NCBI RefSeq assembly: GCF_900100175.1
Contig: NZ_FNEM01000016.1
Span: forward strand, 40,442 to 104,441
Origin: Ferrimonas sediminum
Lineage (GTDB): Bacteria > Pseudomonadota > Gammaproteobacteria > Enterobacterales > Shewanellaceae
Direction: 5' to 3'
Length of the DNA: 64,000 nt
Of the stretch, positions 48,144 through 56,688 are shown one piece after another. The notes under the pieces are model-generated. The model was not told where the DNA came from and ran no database searches. It saw only the letters and a program-made list of their open reading frames with translations. Made by a program: the position numbers and the translations under genes. Within the stretch, counting starts at the first letter, position 1. Every line of letters starts with the position of its first letter.

Positions 48144-48455
48144 TGTGTCACTCCCGTCGGACGCTTCCGGTGTCAAAGACGTTAATCTATCACCGGACGT
48201 GGTGAGGGAAAAGCGCAGTGGTGGCGGGTGGCGGTGAAGCGACCATGGTCACCGAGGTGATCAGGGTCTGAAATGTCGCTCACCTGTTGTCGCTATCGAA
48301 TGCAACCGCTTTCGGGAGGGTGGGCCTGGCTCAAGGGTTTTGCTTGGGGTGTGATCTGGACCGGTTGGGGCGGATTGGTCGGTGTGAGCTGGATCGCGTT
48401 TCGCCGGGCTGGTGCATCAGGGTTGCTGATGGCGATCATCAACAACCCTGATGTT
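48144..48455. other. 312-bp gap holding a long hairpin
   Basis: It lies between the 5' end of nadE and the 3' end of a LysR gene. It carries the nadE promoter region and a 39-bp hairpin at 48415-48453 made of an 11-bp stem, one mismatch, a 5-bp stem and a 5-base loop, ending just past the LysR stop codon. No gene is supported. Confidence 0.5.
48415..48453 (-). terminator. Long hairpin just after a LysR gene
   Basis: CATCAGGGTTG and CAACCCTGATG pair perfectly, and TGATG/CATCA extend the stem past one mismatch. No T run follows on the minus strand, so an end-of-transcript stabiliser or Rho-assisted end is likelier than intrinsic termination. Confidence 0.45.
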
Positions 48456-49361
48456 TCAGCGAGTTACTGGTTTCTTGGCGATCAACTGCCGGGCCTCATG
48501 GCGAATGCACTCGCGCACCGGATTGTCGGAGGAGTCGGCGCGCCAGATAAAGGACAGGGTACGGGCCATATTCAGGCCGGGAACTTCCAGTGCCACCAGC
48601 TCCCCGCTCTTAATCTGGGCTGCCACATCCAGGTAGGGCAGGCAACTCAGGTAGTAGCCTTTGGTGACCATGGTTCTCAGTACCGCCACGTGCTCGTATT
48701 CACGCCACACATCCAGATCCGACACCAGCCCATGAATGGCGCCGTCGAAAATACGGCGGGTGCCGGCACCCGGTTCGCGCAGAATCCACTTGGCCTGCTC
48801 CAGCTGAGCCGCACTGATCTGTTTCTGGCGGGCAAAGGGGTGGTGCTTGGCGGCGATGATCACCAGGTGATCGTCGCACCAGACTTCATGGCAGATACGG
48901 CTGTCGTCGCAACGCCCTTCGATGATCCCCAGATCAAATTGGTAATCCAAGACCCCGTTAATTACCTTTTCGGTGTTTTTAACCGCAAGATCGATGCGAA
49001 TTTCCGGGAAATCATTGTCAATCTTGCTGATCAGTTCCGGTACCAGGTGCTCGGCGGCGGTTTGGCTGGCGGCGAGTTGAATCTCACCGCTGATCAGGTG
49101 CTGATCGTACAGCCCCAGCTCAATCTGGCGGGCATCGTGCAGCAGCTGCTTCGCTTTAGGGCGCAGCCAGCAGCCCCAATGAGACAGTACCATGCGCTTT
49201 CCCTGGCGCTCAAACAGTGGTCTGCCTAAAGATTTTTCTAATTGAGACAGAGACATACTGGTCGCTGACTGCGTCAGTGACAGGGTGTTGGCGGCTTTGC
49301 TGACGCTGCCATGATCGGCGACGGCGTTAAAAACGGCCAGTTGCTTAAGGGAAAAGCGCAA
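48456..49361 (-). CDS. LysR-family regulator, YeiE-like
   Basis: 301-residue regulator with the N-terminal helix-turn-helix (LKQLAVFNAVADHGSVSKAA, then SLTQSATSMSLSQLEKSLG). The effector domain has LDYQFDLGIIEGRCDD and WILREPGAGTRRIFDG, segments close to YeiE of enterobacteria, which is normally next to yeiH. Here yeiH lies about 9 kb away. Whether it regulates yeiH is an inference. The CBS protein is divergent from it. Confidence 0.86.
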   Translation of the reverse strand: MRFSLKQLAVFNAVADHGSVSKAANTLSLTQSATSMSLSQLEKSLGRPLFERQGKRMVLSHWGCWLRPKAKQLLHDARQIELGLYDQHLISGEIQLAASQTAAEHLVPELISKIDNDFPEIRIDLAVKNTEKVINGVLDYQFDLGIIEGRCDDSRICHEVWCDDHLVIIAAKHHPFARQKQISAAQLEQAKWILREPGAGTRRIFDGAIHGLVSDLDVWREYEHVAVLRTMVTKGYYLSCLPYLDVAAQIKSGELVALEVPGLNMARTLSFIWRADSSDNPVRECIRHEARQLIAKKPVTR

Positions 49362-49594
49362 CGTTGTTGCTCCAAATTTGAGAGTTAATGAGGTTCATTC
49401 TGCATTGAAGCACAGCTGAGTCGAGTTATAAATTTTTCTGAACAAAACTGGAAGTAATATCAATTATCTCGCCAGGGTGAGACTTAATAAACTGTAACAG
49501 TAGAAAAAGTAAAAAACGTTTTCCATGTACCCACAGAGATGACCTTGCCAGTGGACACAGATCCATTGTCATCCCAGCCTTGATGAGGTGGCCT

Positions 49595-50095
49595 ATGCAC
49601 ACACAGATGACCGTATCCCAGGTAATGCACACTCCCAGCCTGGTGTTGTCCCCCCGGCAATCGGTAACCGAGGCACTGGATGCCTTGCTGGCGGCAGGCG
49701 CCTCGGCGGCGCCTGTGGTGGGTAACGATGGCCGCCTGCTGGGCTTTTTGTCCGAGCACGATCTGCTGATTGACCTCTGGTGTTGCGACTATCAGCCGGA
49801 TAAACCGCTAACGGTAGCCGAACTGATGCAGGACGAGGTGGATGCCCTGGCACCCGGGGATAACCTGATGCAGCTGGCCGAAACCATCTGCGTGGACGTG
49901 GGTTCGGTGTTTCCCACCTCCGACAGCGGCAGTGCCACCTCGCTGTGTGCGTTGCCTTTGCGCGAACGGGCCCGGCGCAGCCGCCAGTGGCGCCCGCATC
50001 ACTATCCGGTGGTGGACGACGGCCAGTTGGTGGGGATGGTCAGCCGTCGCGATCTGATGCAGGCTCTGCGGCCGCTCTACGCCAGCCTGGCCTGA
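49595..50095 (+). CDS. CBS-domain protein
   Basis: 166-residue protein with two CBS motifs that pair to bind adenine nucleotides. The first runs from TVSQVMHTPSLVLSPRQSV to LGFLSEHDLLIDLW and the second from TVAELMQDEVDALAPGDNL to VGMVSRRDLMQAL. The second has an insertion of about 25 residues rich in Arg and Ser. No enzyme domain is attached. The start at 49595 follows GAGG; the frame opens upstream at 49580. Confidence 0.87.
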   Translation: MHTQMTVSQVMHTPSLVLSPRQSVTEALDALLAAGASAAPVVGNDGRLLGFLSEHDLLIDLWCCDYQPDKPLTVAELMQDEVDALAPGDNLMQLAETICVDVGSVFPTSDSGSATSLCALPLRERARRSRQWRPHHYPVVDDGQLVGMVSRRDLMQALRPLYASLA

Positions 50096-50107
50096 GCGTG
50101 ATGGCTC

Positions 50108-51487
50108 TCAGCCCGGGTGGATATTCTGGTTGACCCGGAAAACGTTGTCCGGATCGTACTGGCGCTTAATCTGCCTCAGGCGCGGGTGGTTGTCGCCATA
50201 GGTCGCTTCGATGCGCTCCTGGCCCTCCTCCATCATAAAGTTGATGTAGGCGCCGCCACTGGAGTGGGGGTGCAGTGCCTGCCAGTAGGCCCGTGCCCAC
50301 TTTTTAAGGGCATCGGCTTTGGCCGGATCGGCGTCGATACCGGCAATCACCATCGACCAGGTGGCACTGCGGTTGGCCCAGGCGGTGTCCTCGGGTTTGA
50401 TGTCATGTACGGCGCCGTCGATGGGATACAGGTGCATCAAAGAGAGGGCGGACGGGGCGTTGGCGGCGTGATGCAGGTGGATATCGATGGCCTCATCGCT
50501 TAGAGCGTTGAAAAAGTCCCCTTTCCAATACCACTGCAATCCCGGCGGCAGCAGGGGGTCAAACAGTGACTGGATCGCCGGAAACGGCATGGCGCCCATG
50601 TGCTGGAACAGCGGCTCGGGCAGATCCTTGAGCATGGGGGCCAGGGCCGCTTGGGCCTCGGCTTCCGATCCATTGAAACAGGATATCAGGGCGCAGATTT
50701 TTCGGTTCCAGATCGATTGCGGGAACGGCGCCGATGGCGGCACGGTTTTCAGTCCCAGAAAGGTGCACAGCCTCGTCGGCGCCGACGGCAGGAAATCGCG
50801 ATACCATTGCATGATGGTTTTAGCGTGTTCGACCTCCCAGAAGACGGGCCCGCCGTAGATTATCCGCACCGGCCTGGCCTGGAACTTGAAACGAACCACC
50901 ACACCGAAATTGCCCCCACCGCCACGCAGGGCCCAGAACAGATCCGGGTGCTGGTCGGCGCTGGCGGTAACCATGCTGCCATCGGCCAGCACCACATCGG
51001 CTTCCAGCAGGTGATCCACGGTGAGGCCGTACTGACGGCTCAGGTAGCCGTGACCGCCCCCCAGGGTCAGGCCAGCGACCCCGGTGGTGGAGACAATACC
51101 GGCAGGCACCGCCAGGCCAAAGGCGTGGGTAGCGTGGTCCATGTCCCCCTGGCTGCAGCCGGGTTCCACGGTGACGGTGGCGTCATCGGGGTGCACCTGT
51201 ACCGAACGCATCAGCCTGAGGTCGATCACCAGCCCACCGTCGCAACTGCCCAGCCCGGGACCATTGTGTCCGCCACCACGAATGGCGATCAGCAGATCGT
51301 GATTGTGGGCAAATTGGACCGAGGCGATGACGTCGGCGGCGTTGCGGCATTGAACGATGACCGCAGGGTGTTTGTCGACCATGGCGTTATACAAGGCTCT
51401 GGCCTCGTCATAATCGGGGTGACCCGGATGGAGCAGCCGGCCTCGTAAACTGGCTTCGAAGGCGGTGATGTCGCTGTCGGTGGGCAT
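50108..51487 (-). CDS. FAD-linked oxidase (PCMH/berberine-bridge type)
   Basis: 459-residue flavoprotein oxidase. The PCMH FAD-binding domain has IAIRGGGHNGPGLGSCDGG, where His is the usual site of covalent 8-alpha FAD attachment (as in 6-hydroxy-D-nicotine oxidase). VAGLTLGGGHGYLSRQYGL follows. The C-terminal BBE motif is in RQIKRQYDPDNVFRVNQNI. No signal peptide is evident. The substrate cannot be told. It is convergent with the CBS gene. Confidence 0.9.
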   Translation of the reverse strand: MPTDSDITAFEASLRGRLLHPGHPDYDEARALYNAMVDKHPAVIVQCRNAADVIASVQFAHNHDLLIAIRGGGHNGPGLGSCDGGLVIDLRLMRSVQVHPDDATVTVEPGCSQGDMDHATHAFGLAVPAGIVSTTGVAGLTLGGGHGYLSRQYGLTVDHLLEADVVLADGSMVTASADQHPDLFWALRGGGGNFGVVVRFKFQARPVRIIYGGPVFWEVEHAKTIMQWYRDFLPSAPTRLCTFLGLKTVPPSAPFPQSIWNRKICALISCFNGSEAEAQAALAPMLKDLPEPLFQHMGAMPFPAIQSLFDPLLPPGLQWYWKGDFFNALSDEAIDIHLHHAANAPSALSLMHLYPIDGAVHDIKPEDTAWANRSATWSMVIAGIDADPAKADALKKWARAYWQALHPHSSGGAYINFMMEEGQERIEATYGDNHPRLRQIKRQYDPDNVFRVNQNIHPG

Positions 51488-51587
51488 AGGGTGTTCCTCG
51501 GGAAGCGAGCCTTTCCCAAGTCTAGGTGTCGAGTGCTTTGCCCTTAGGTTAGTTCGATATATCGATTGAGCCGTGAGCTATGAAGGC

Positions 51588-51896
51588 TCAGAGTTCTATG
51601 CTGAGCACCTGGTAGGCCGGGGTCTCATAGGGGTGGGCCTGCTTCAGTGCGGCGATGATGTCCGGCTGCAGGGCGGCCTGAAACACCAGCTCCACTTTGT
51701 ACTCCGGCTCCCGGTGCACGGCGTCCTGCTGGCCGAGGAACGGCTGGCTGCCGGCGAGGGGCCGGAATTGCCCCTGGCCTTCGGTATACCAGCAGCAGCA
51801 GTCGTAGTCGCCAATGCGGCCGGCGCCGGCATGAAACAGCGCCTCCAGTACCTGCTCCAGTTGTGGTTTGGGTACGTAAAACTCCAGCTTTTTCAT
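51588..51896 (-). CDS. NIF3/YqfO C-terminal-like protein
   Basis: 102-residue stand-alone version of the CutA-like insert domain of NIF3/YqfO proteins. MKKLEFYVPKPQLEQVLEALF, GAGRIGDYDCCCWYTEGQG and the end HPYETPAYQVLSIEL are typical. Function unknown. AGAG precedes the start. It lies as a single gene between the oxidase and the sulfur-reductase operon. Confidence 0.85.
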   Translation of the reverse strand: MKKLEFYVPKPQLEQVLEALFHAGAGRIGDYDCCCWYTEGQGQFRPLAGSQPFLGQQDAVHREPEYKVELVFQAALQPDIIAALKQAHPYETPAYQVLSIEL

Positions 51897-52017
51897 TGGT
51901 TATCTCTTTTAGATCGCTCTGTGTCTACTGTAGCTTACTTCCGCTGTGGCAGCGATGCTGATGGCGTCTCGACGGGCTGGTCTGGTGAACTGCAGGCCGT
52001 CGATAGCCACTGGCCAC

Positions 52018-52045
52018 CAAAAAAGGGAGGCCAATGCCTCCCTTT
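52018..52045 (-). terminator. Terminator of the psrABC operon
   Basis: On the minus strand AAGGGAGGC, loop ATTG, GCCTCCCTT and a T run. Confidence 0.88.
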
Positions 52046-52066
52046 GGTTCTGCAGGGATTATCGGG

Positions 52067-53014
52067 TTAGCTGATGTAGGTCTGGCCGGCGTACACCACG
52101 AAGTGGCGCAGTGCCAGCACGCCCATGATGGTGCAGCAGGAGACGGTAATCAGAAACGGCTTGGTGTGTTTCCAGGATTTGGGCGCAAAGGTGTTGGCCA
52201 CGACCGGCACCGCCAGGCCCAGGCCTACCACGCCAATCCAGAACACCTGAGCCCAGACACCATGACTGATGGCGGCGGTGGCCGCCTGCGCTGCCGGACC
52301 GGAGAAGTTCAGGCCCACAAACAGCAGCACCAGGCACAGAGCTTCGTTGAACGCCACCGGATACTCGATGCGGTGCACTTGCTCGATGCAGTCTGACGGC
52401 TTCTTGCTGAAGAACAGCGTGGCTACCAGGATGTTGCCCGCCGAGCCCACCGACAGTGCCGAGGCCAGGAACAGTGCCGGCAATACCGCAGTATTGAGGA
52501 TCGGGTAGCTGATCATCGCCGACAGCAGGAAGCCGGTGTAGACACCGACGCCGATGGCCAGGGCGAAAATCAGTTTGTTAAGCCCATTCTCCATGGAGCG
52601 GCAGAAGCCCAGCAGCCCTTTCAGGGAGGGCATTACCGACAGCAGCGGTTTTTCAAACACCAGCGCGGCGTAGATGAACACCAGCGGGATGTACACCAGC
52701 AGCACCAATACCCCCCAGGCCATCACCGAGGTGAGGTTGTAGTTGAGCAAAATCAGGTAGAACTCAAACGGCTTGGTCAGGTCCAGCACCAGCAGCGCCA
52801 TGCCGGCGCAGATGGCGGCCGGACCGATGATGGCCGACGCCTTGATTACCGGCAGGCCATCGACCGGCAGACCGCGGCTTTGTTTGTACCAGCGCAGACC
52901 GATGGCGACCAGCATGGAACCGGCGGACAGACCGGCCATAAACAGGTAGACGGCGATGATCCAGTTCCAGACGACCGGATCGTATTGCTCCATAGAGCCC
53001 CAGACGTTGTTCAT
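52067..53014 (-). CDS. psrC: NrfD/PsrC-type quinol-oxidising membrane subunit
   Basis: 315-residue inner-membrane subunit with about eight membrane helices that takes electrons from menaquinol and passes them to the PsrB iron-sulfur protein. The NrfD signature is seen in VWNWIIAVYLFMAGLSAGSM and LLDLTKPFEFYLIL-like segments. It is of the PsrC type and not the cytochrome b type of Salmonella PhsC. Its ATG overlaps the psrB stop by four bases (ATGA), so translation is coupled. Confidence 0.92.
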   Translation of the reverse strand: MNNVWGSMEQYDPVVWNWIIAVYLFMAGLSAGSMLVAIGLRWYKQSRGLPVDGLPVIKASAIIGPAAICAGMALLVLDLTKPFEFYLILLNYNLTSVMAWGVLVLLVYIPLVFIYAALVFEKPLLSVMPSLKGLLGFCRSMENGLNKLIFALAIGVGVYTGFLLSAMISYPILNTAVLPALFLASALSVGSAGNILVATLFFSKKPSDCIEQVHRIEYPVAFNEALCLVLLFVGLNFSGPAAQAATAAISHGVWAQVFWIGVVGLGLAVPVVANTFAPKSWKHTKPFLITVSCCTIMGVLALRHFVVYAGQTYIS

Positions 53015-53583
53015 GCTTTGATTCCTCCCTTAGTGCCGGGAATGCGGTAGACCCGGGGCTTGGTGCCCAGGTGAGCCTTCTCTTGGTAGTTCGGACGGGT
53101 ATCCAGTAACTGACTGACTTCGCTGTTGGCATCGGCAGCGTCGCCGAACACCAGTGCCTGGGTGGGACAGACGCTGACACAGGCGGGTTGTTCGCCCCGG
53201 GCCAGGCGGGTGTCCTTACAGAAGTTGCACTTGTCCGGCACCCGGGTGTCGGGATTGATGAAGCGCACCTTGTAGGGGCAGGCGGCGATGCAGTACTGGC
53301 AGCCGACGCACTTGTCTTTGTTGATGGTGATGATGCCATCGTCGCCGACGTAGGCGGCGCCGGTGGGGCACACCTTGACGCAGGGGGCGTCTTCGCACTG
53401 CTGACAAGAGACGCGGCTGTAGTTGTAATGCAGGTTCGGGAAGTTGCCCACGGGCCCCTCAATGCGTACCTGCAGCCGGGTGACTGAATCCGGAATGCTG
53501 TTTTCGCTGCGGCAGGCTACGTTGCAAGCCTGGCAACCGATGCACTTGTTTTCATCGTGCACCATTACGTAACGTTTTTTCAT
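53011..53583 (-). CDS. psrB: Ferredoxin-like electron-transfer subunit with four [4Fe-4S] clusters
   Basis: 190-residue DMSO-reductase-type beta subunit that links the membrane and molybdenum subunits. Four Cys clusters are seen: CIGCQACNVAC, CQQCEDAPCVKVCP, CVGCQYCIAACP and CNFC with a distal CVSVCP. GGAG six bases before ATG 53583 fixes the start. The psrA stop lies 12 bases upstream. It is the usual partner of PsrA. Confidence 0.94.
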   Translation of the reverse strand: MKKRYVMVHDENKCIGCQACNVACRSENSIPDSVTRLQVRIEGPVGNFPNLHYNYSRVSCQQCEDAPCVKVCPTGAAYVGDDGIITINKDKCVGCQYCIAACPYKVRFINPDTRVPDKCNFCKDTRLARGEQPACVSVCPTQALVFGDAADANSEVSQLLDTRPNYQEKAHLGTKPRVYRIPGTKGGIKA

Positions 53584-53595
53584 GACCAACTCCGA

Positions 53596-55875
53596 TTAGA
53601 TCTTTTCCACTTTCACGCCGGTGGTGTGCAGGTTCATTCCCACAACCGGAGCGGTTACGTGTGGCAACAGGTTGCCGCAATGCACCCCTTTGCCATAGGC
53701 ACGGGCCAGCTCTTTGTTTTTAGAGCCAAAGCCCATGTAGGCAAACACGGTGTCCGGACGGATGCCCGGGGTCACCAATGCGGTGCCCTCTTCGCTGCCG
53801 ACATCGTTGTGCAGACGAATGGCATCGCCACTCTGAATCCCCAACAGGCCGGCGGTCAGCGGATGCAGCCACACGGCGTTATCGGACATCAGGTTGGCCA
53901 GGAAAGGCACGTTATGGGTGGCGCCGTTGGTGTGAATGGCGGTTTTTCCCTGAATGAAGAACAGCTCGTCGGCCTTCTTCAGGGTGACTTCGCGATACTT
54001 GATCACGCCTCGGCCCGGGGCCATCGCTTCCACCTTGTCGGAGGAGAGCTCAATCTTGCCGCTGGGGGTCTTGAACTTCATGGCGCTGGCGTAGGTGCCG
54101 TCGGCATCCACGGCGTGGGCATTGGGATAGGTGGCGGCAAATTTGGCCACCATCGCCGGCTCTCGCAGCATCAGCGGGGTGCCGAAGCTGACGTAGCCTT
54201 CCTGCTTAATCCGCTGCAGCAGTGGTACGTCCTTTTTCACCTGCAGCAACTGCAGGGTGTCCATGTTCTCCCAGGGGAAGAACTGTCCCAGGCCCAGCGC
54301 ATCGGCGGTCTGTTTCCAGATCTGCCAGGATGGACGGGTATCGCCGATGGTCTCAACCACGGGCTGGCGTACGTAATAGGCCGGGTTCTTACCGGATTTG
54401 TCGAAGATCTCTTCGTCCCGCTCCAGGTAGGTGGACTCGGGCAGCACCAGGTCGGCGTAGGCGGCAGTTTCGCTGACGTAGACGTCACAACTGACCACAA
54501 ACTCCATCGCTTCGATGGCTTTGACCACCCGGGCTCGGTCGGTCATGGTTTGCATCGGGTTGGTGCGGCTCATGACCCAACCGCGAATCTTGTAGGGTTT
54601 ATTTTCCAGAGTGGCGTCGAGAATACTCTGGTAGATGCCGCCGTTGGACCACAGCATGGCAAACTGCTTGTCCACCGAGTCGATACGGGCTGCCGTGGGT
54701 TTGGGCATGCCGTTGACCTTGGGCTTGGACAGACCCGGGGTGACGTCGCCCCCTGCGAATTTGTTGTAGGTCTTGGCTTTCTTGCCAGCGTACAGGCCGC
54801 CTTTGCGCTCAATGTTGCCGATCAGTACGTTGGCGGCGAACAGCGCCCGGCGCAGTTCAAACTCTTCGGTGGTGAAGCTGGCCCGGTGACCGAAATCGAC
54901 CACGGCATGGGGGGCCGCCGCGGCGAGTTCATGGGCGATGCGGCGAATGTCTTCTGCCGGCACGTCGCTGATGGACTCGGCCCATTCAGGCGTGTAGGCC
55001 TTCATCTCTTTGGCGAACGCGTCGAAGCCGTTGACGTGACGCTGGATGAAGGCTTTGTCGTAAAGGTCGTCGTAGATCAGTACATGACACAGGGCCATGG
55101 CCACGGTGACATCGGTGCCCGGCTTAATGGCATGCCACTCGCTGGCCTTGTCGGCAACGATGGAGAAGCGCGGTTCGAACACCACCAGTTTGGCGCCGCG
55201 ATCGGCCTGGGCCTTCATCAGTCCGCGGGTCTCGGACATGTTGATGCCTTCGTACAGGTTATGGCCGAAGTTGATGATGTACTTGGAGTTGCCCAGATCC
55301 CGCTTCATCTTGGTACCGAACATCGCCAGGGCGGCGATCTTGTAGCCGGATGGACAGGTGGAACCATGGGTGAAGGTGTTGGGGCTGCCAAAGGCTTTGG
55401 CCAGATGGAATAGGTGCTTATGGTTGGAGCCGGACTTTGAGGAGAAGGCTACGGCCTCAGGGCCGAACTGCTGTTTGATTCGACCCAGCTTGTCGGCGAT
55501 CATGGCGTAGGCTTCGTCCCATTCAATCTCCTGCCACTTGCCTTCGCCACGGGCGCCAACCCGCTTAATGGGTTTCACCAGACGCTGCTTATCGTACAGC
55601 ATGCTGTGTCCGGCGCCGCCGCGGGCACAGACGGCTCCGCCGAACGACTTGGCATTTTGGTTCCCCAGGATCGACACGTTCTTGCCGTTGACGATGCGGG
55701 CGGAAATCGGGCAGCGGGTGGAGCACATCTCACAGATGCTGTGGATGGCCTTGTCGGAGCCTTTGAGCATGGGCTGTTCAAAGGCGCCCAGAGTGCCTGG
55801 CAGCATGCTGGCCAGGGCGCAGCCTGCGGTGCTGGCACCGGCACCTTTGATAAAGGTTCGCCGATCGAGTTTCAT
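53596..55875 (-). CDS. psrA: Polysulfide/thiosulfate reductase catalytic subunit (molybdopterin, Tat-exported)
   Basis: 759-residue periplasmic molybdenum enzyme that reduces polysulfide or thiosulfate in anaerobic respiration. The Tat signal is RRTFIKGAG (residues 5-13). The [4Fe-4S] ligands are Cys48, Cys51, Cys55 and Cys83, and the molybdenum ligand is probably Cys174 in GSTCPSGYK. Length equals PhsA/PsrA (about 758) and is far below tetrathionate reductase TtrA. AGGGG lies seven bases before ATG 55875; the ATG at 55881 is too close to it. Two palindromes upstream and a ThsS/ThsR-type pair beyond suggest thiosulfate control. Confidence 0.92.
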   Translation of the reverse strand: MKLDRRTFIKGAGASTAGCALASMLPGTLGAFEQPMLKGSDKAIHSICEMCSTRCPISARIVNGKNVSILGNQNAKSFGGAVCARGGAGHSMLYDKQRLVKPIKRVGARGEGKWQEIEWDEAYAMIADKLGRIKQQFGPEAVAFSSKSGSNHKHLFHLAKAFGSPNTFTHGSTCPSGYKIAALAMFGTKMKRDLGNSKYIINFGHNLYEGINMSETRGLMKAQADRGAKLVVFEPRFSIVADKASEWHAIKPGTDVTVAMALCHVLIYDDLYDKAFIQRHVNGFDAFAKEMKAYTPEWAESISDVPAEDIRRIAHELAAAAPHAVVDFGHRASFTTEEFELRRALFAANVLIGNIERKGGLYAGKKAKTYNKFAGGDVTPGLSKPKVNGMPKPTAARIDSVDKQFAMLWSNGGIYQSILDATLENKPYKIRGWVMSRTNPMQTMTDRARVVKAIEAMEFVVSCDVYVSETAAYADLVLPESTYLERDEEIFDKSGKNPAYYVRQPVVETIGDTRPSWQIWKQTADALGLGQFFPWENMDTLQLLQVKKDVPLLQRIKQEGYVSFGTPLMLREPAMVAKFAATYPNAHAVDADGTYASAMKFKTPSGKIELSSDKVEAMAPGRGVIKYREVTLKKADELFFIQGKTAIHTNGATHNVPFLANLMSDNAVWLHPLTAGLLGIQSGDAIRLHNDVGSEEGTALVTPGIRPDTVFAYMGFGSKNKELARAYGKGVHCGNLLPHVTAPVVGMNLHTTGVKVEKI

Positions 55876-56030
55876 CTTCATTCCCCTTTTCGATGCTGAG
55901 CCTTAACGGGCGTCAGCCGTGTCCGGCCAGGCCGGATGGATAGGTCATTGTGCTGTGGCTACTGTGTGTCTCAGGTTGGCGCCACAATTCGTTGTCAGCA
56001 TCAGTTTTAAGCCGGGAGGGGCTGAGGGGG

Positions 56031-56048
56031 TATTGTGGTAAACCACAT
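56031..56048. promoter_or_regulatory. Operator-like palindrome, proximal copy
   Basis: TATTGTGGTAAACCACAT, whose core TGTGGT-AA-ACCACA (56034-56047) is a perfect 6-2-6 inverted repeat. It is about 156 bp upstream of the psrA start. The ThsR-like regulator is the obvious candidate to bind it. Confidence 0.65.
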
Positions 56049-56125
56049 ATCGCAGCCGTTGGTAACGGGAGTGTGAGCTTGGACACAGCGGTCTGAACTG
56101 CCTAATTAATCGCCACCGCCGGGTC

Positions 56126-56143
56126 TATTGTGGTAAACCACAT
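56126..56143. promoter_or_regulatory. Operator-like palindrome, distal copy
   Basis: Identical to 56031-56048 over 18 bp. The centres are 95 bp apart, close to nine helical turns, which would put both sites on the same DNA face. Confidence 0.65.
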
Positions 56144-56221
56144 TGTGAGTCAATAGTGGCGCCAGGCGTGGTTTTGGGCGAAATTGCGGCTTGAGTCACT
56201 GGTGGATGGGAGTTGTCGGAC

Positions 56222-56249
56222 ACAAAAAAGGGCCGACATGTCGGCCCCG
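56222..56249 (-). terminator. Terminator after the DUF3144 gene
   Basis: On the minus strand GGGCCGA, CATG, TCGGCCC and six T residues. Confidence 0.9.
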
Positions 56250-56267
56250 GTGTTGGAGTTGTGTGAC

Positions 56268-56561
56268 TCAGTTCTGTGGCTTCATGTAGCGGTCGAAGTT
56301 TTCGATGTAGTCATCCATATTGGCTTCCAGCATCTTACGATACTCTTCGATGTAGTACTCCATCATCTCGACCTTGCGGACCGCCATCTCCTCTTTGGTC
56401 TTGAAACCCGCAGCGCCAAACCAGGCATTGTAACGGGCCACGCCCCACATAAAGGAGGCGCTGACCTCACCGGCTTCCACCTTGGGATCTTTGTTGTGGT
56501 CGTTGGCCAGGTGAATATGGGCGTTGGCGCGGTCGTAGAAGCTGTTATTGGAATCGGACAT
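56268..56561 (-). CDS. DUF3144 protein
   Basis: 97-residue soluble helical protein of the DUF3144 family, function unknown. It begins MSDSNNSFYDRANAHIHLAN and contains VSASFMWGVARYNAW and a Glu/Met-rich helix. It lies between the zinc-finger gene and psrA on the same strand, ahead of its own terminator, so it is transcribed separately from psrABC. Confidence 0.85.
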   Translation of the reverse strand: MSDSNNSFYDRANAHIHLANDHNKDPKVEAGEVSASFMWGVARYNAWFGAAGFKTKEEMAVRKVEMMEYYIEEYRKMLEANMDDYIENFDRYMKPQN

Positions 56562-56688
56562 TCGTAGTTCTCGCTGTTGTTGTGCGGGTCGGGTATCGCA
56601 ATCAGGTTTCTAACACTAGGACGTTTGCCCGCTGGAAACCGTAATGACGTTCACAATAATGGACGCGGTGGCGTTCGTCTATTCCTGC

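Larger units (their letters stand above)
55876..56267. promoter_or_regulatory. psrA upstream region with two identical palindromes
   Basis: A 392-bp region that ends with the terminator of the DUF3144 gene. TGTGGT-AA-ACCACA occurs twice, inside a shared 18-bp TATTGTGGTAAACCACAT. The second copy is also flanked by CTATTG and CAATAG. No gene is seen. Confidence 0.75.

Noticed and set aside
48273..49229. A 318-codon plus-strand frame that starts in the nadE-LysR gap
   Set aside because: Nearly all of it is antisense to a good LysR gene. The first 60 codons are Trp/Gly-rich but unrecognised and lack a ribosome site.
53557..55413. A 618-codon plus-strand frame opposite psrA
   Set aside because: It is the reverse frame of a clear Tat-exported molybdenum enzyme and shows no family motif or ribosome site of its own.
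53596..55875. Tetrathionate reductase TtrA or arsenate reductase ArrA instead of PsrA/PhsA
   Set aside because: The length (759 residues), the single N-terminal cluster spacing and the Cys ligand context fit PhsA/PsrA. TtrA is about 1000 residues.
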